From Candidatus Heimdallarchaeota archaeon (GTDB lineage Archaea; Asgardarchaeota; Heimdallarchaeia; Heimdallarchaeales; Kariarchaeaceae), in contig JACZSS010000158.1 of assembly GCA_022574115.1 (NCBI GenBank), positions 1-6,562 of the forward strand: a DNA stretch of 6,562 nucleotides, read 5' to 3'. The notes under the pieces are model-generated. The model was not told where the DNA came from and searched no databases. It worked only from the letters and a program-made list of their open reading frames with translations. Made by a program: the position numbers and the translations under genes. Position 1 is the stretch's first letter. Each line of letters opens with the position of its first letter. Shown piece by piece: positions 5,583-6,562 of the stretch.

Positions 5583-6433
5583 AAGTTGCTATCATTGGCT
5601 CGAACGGACAGCTTGGAACTGATTTGATTGTCACAGCGCCCTTAGATGTGGAAATTATCTCAGTACCAAGATCAGCACTAGAACTAACCGATATTGATCA
5701 AATAGAAAACTTTTTCGACTCAAATGACTTTTCGTGGGTGATAAACGCTGCGGCTTTTCATAAAACACTAGAGTGCGAAAAGAGGGTTGAAAAAACGTTT
5801 AACGTCAATGCTTTCTCGGTGAAAAAAATGGCTGAATTATGTCGGGGAAAGATGATCAATTTTTTCCAGATCTCAACGGATTATGTTTTTGGACCAAATC
5901 AGGCTAAACGTCCTTTTGTGGAAACTGATCCAGTAAATCCTCTTAATGTGTATGGGGCTTCAAAAGCCTCTGCTGAATTTTTTTTAAATTACATATTACC
6001 GGATAATCACTATATTGGAAGGATCTCAAGTTTATTTGGTAAAGCTGGATCCTCTGGTAAAGGAACAAATTTTGTCTACACAATGTTACAAAAAGCAGAG
6101 GACAACGCTGAAATAAAAGTCATAGACGATATTTTCATGTCTCCAACATATACAATAGATGCAGGAAAACTCATCTGGGAGATAATCCAAGATCATAAAA
6201 AGAATGGAATTTATCACCTTTCAAATTCTGGTGGTTGCTCTTGGTACACCTTTACAAAAGAAATTTTGAAACAAGCTGGATTTAAAGATGTCAAGATAAC
6301 CCCCATTTCGAAGGAAACATTTGGGAGTAATGTTGTAAGACCCAGTTACACCGTTCTGGGGACTAATCATAATTTGAATAGAAGTCACTGGAAAGATGGT
6401 TTAAATGATTTCTTAGCCGAAATTCAATATTAG
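5579..6433 (+). CDS. rmlD: dTDP-4-dehydrorhamnose reductase-like SDR
   Basis: RmlD-type enzymes reduce the C4 keto group of dTDP-4-keto-L-rhamnose with NAD(P)H to give dTDP-L-rhamnose. From TTG 5579 the protein has 284 residues, the usual length. Visible motifs are the cofactor loop IGSNGQLG (6-13), INAAAF (55-60), FNVNAF (74-79), STDYVFG (99-105), the active-site Y125-GAS-K129 in NVYGASK, DDIFMSPTYTID (183-194) and RPSYTVLGT (254-262), all typical of the RmlD substrate-binding family. The frame is open back to GTG 5543, but those extra 12 residues (MVREVNQGRNNN) are not family-like; the TTG gives the proper KVAIIGSNGQLG start and makes a four-base TTGA overlap with the preceding TGA, a usual sign of translational coupling. 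INAAAFHKTLECEK differs from the common AAYTxVDxAE form, so a related 4-ketosugar reductase is possible. Confidence 0.87.
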   Translation: MKVAIIGSNGQLGTDLIVTAPLDVEIISVPRSALELTDIDQIENFFDSNDFSWVINAAAFHKTLECEKRVEKTFNVNAFSVKKMAELCRGKMINFFQISTDYVFGPNQAKRPFVETDPVNPLNVYGASKASAEFFLNYILPDNHYIGRISSLFGKAGSSGKGTNFVYTMLQKAEDNAEIKVIDDIFMSPTYTIDAGKLIWEIIQDHKKNGIYHLSNSGGCSWYTFTKEILKQAGFKDVKITPISKETFGSNVVRPSYTVLGTNHNLNRSHWKDGLNDFLAEIQY

Positions 6434-6562
6434 TATTTACTCTGCCGACGTTTGATTTCGATCGATCTGTCGTTAATCCGTCATTGATGCAAGTTTTCAG
6501 CCGGCAAATTACCAAGTTTTGATATCGAATCTGACAAATCCAGCAAAGATTCATAAAGGATG
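6434..6562. other. Downstream spacer ending in an ATG at the window edge
   Basis: No coding frame of note lies here and no long T tract follows the rmlD-like gene, so transcription may continue. The last three bases are ATG, preceded by AAAGG with no spacing, and a TATA-like TTGATATC lies about 38 bases upstream. That could be the next gene's start, but nothing after it can be seen. Confidence 0.3.

Noticed and set aside
6363..6554. Minus-strand 63-codon frame across the end of the rmlD-like gene
   Set aside because: Overlaps the coding 3' end, with no ribosome site or family resemblance.
6560..6562. ATG at the very end as the start of a next gene
   Set aside because: Only the start codon is visible and AAAGG is directly adjacent with no spacing, so a gene cannot be supported.

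Overview
The window is AT-rich (by eye about one third G+C) and holds seven genes or gene remnants for making and transferring surface sugars. Three lie on the minus strand: a partial gene running off the left edge, a frameshifted methyltransferase and a membrane glycosyltransferase. Four lie on the plus strand as a nucleotide-sugar cluster: rmlA, rmlC, an extended SDR epimerase/dehydratase, and an rmlD-like reductase. The two groups diverge from an approximately 475-base region at 2540-3014.

The best guess for the organism is an archaeon, perhaps an ammonia-oxidising Nitrososphaeria (Thaumarchaeota) lineage. The starts of the glycosyltransferase, rmlA and rmlC lack a Shine-Dalgarno sequence. 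Each instead has a TATA-like box centred about 23-26 bases upstream of the start codon, as expected for leaderless archaeal transcripts. GTG and TTG starts, long spacers and oligo-T tracts fit too. This is inference: no rRNA or lineage marker is present, and AT-rich bacteria such as Leptospira carry similar rml sets.

Layout: 1-202 (-) partial gene with a GT2-like N-terminus; 203-375 spacer with a weak hairpin; 376-1280 (-) class I methyltransferase broken by one missing base near 994-996; 1281-1552 spacer whose clearest feature is a hairpin just after the glycosyltransferase stop; 1553-2539 (-) polyprenol-phosphate-type glycosyltransferase with two C-terminal membrane helices; 2540-3014 divergent region with a possible 47-residue small ORF, TATA-like boxes and inverted repeats; 3015-3887 rmlA; 3888-4005 spacer with a palindrome, a T8 tract and a TATA-like box; 4006-4587 rmlC; 4590-5582 SDR; 5579-6433 rmlD-like, overlapping the SDR stop by four bases; 6434-6562 spacer.

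How it works together: RmlA would make dTDP-glucose, RmlC would epimerise a dTDP-4-keto-6-deoxy sugar, and the RmlD-like enzyme would reduce it, giving dTDP-L-rhamnose or a relative. A canonical RmlB 4,6-dehydratase is not visible. The SDR at 4590 does not look like one, so RmlB is either elsewhere or the product sugar differs. The minus-strand glycosyltransferase and methyltransferase probably transfer or decorate such sugars. I found no mobile element, CRISPR array, tRNA or rRNA. I found no convincing new multi-gene system; the best leads are the frameshift, the divergent control region and the unusual SDR.
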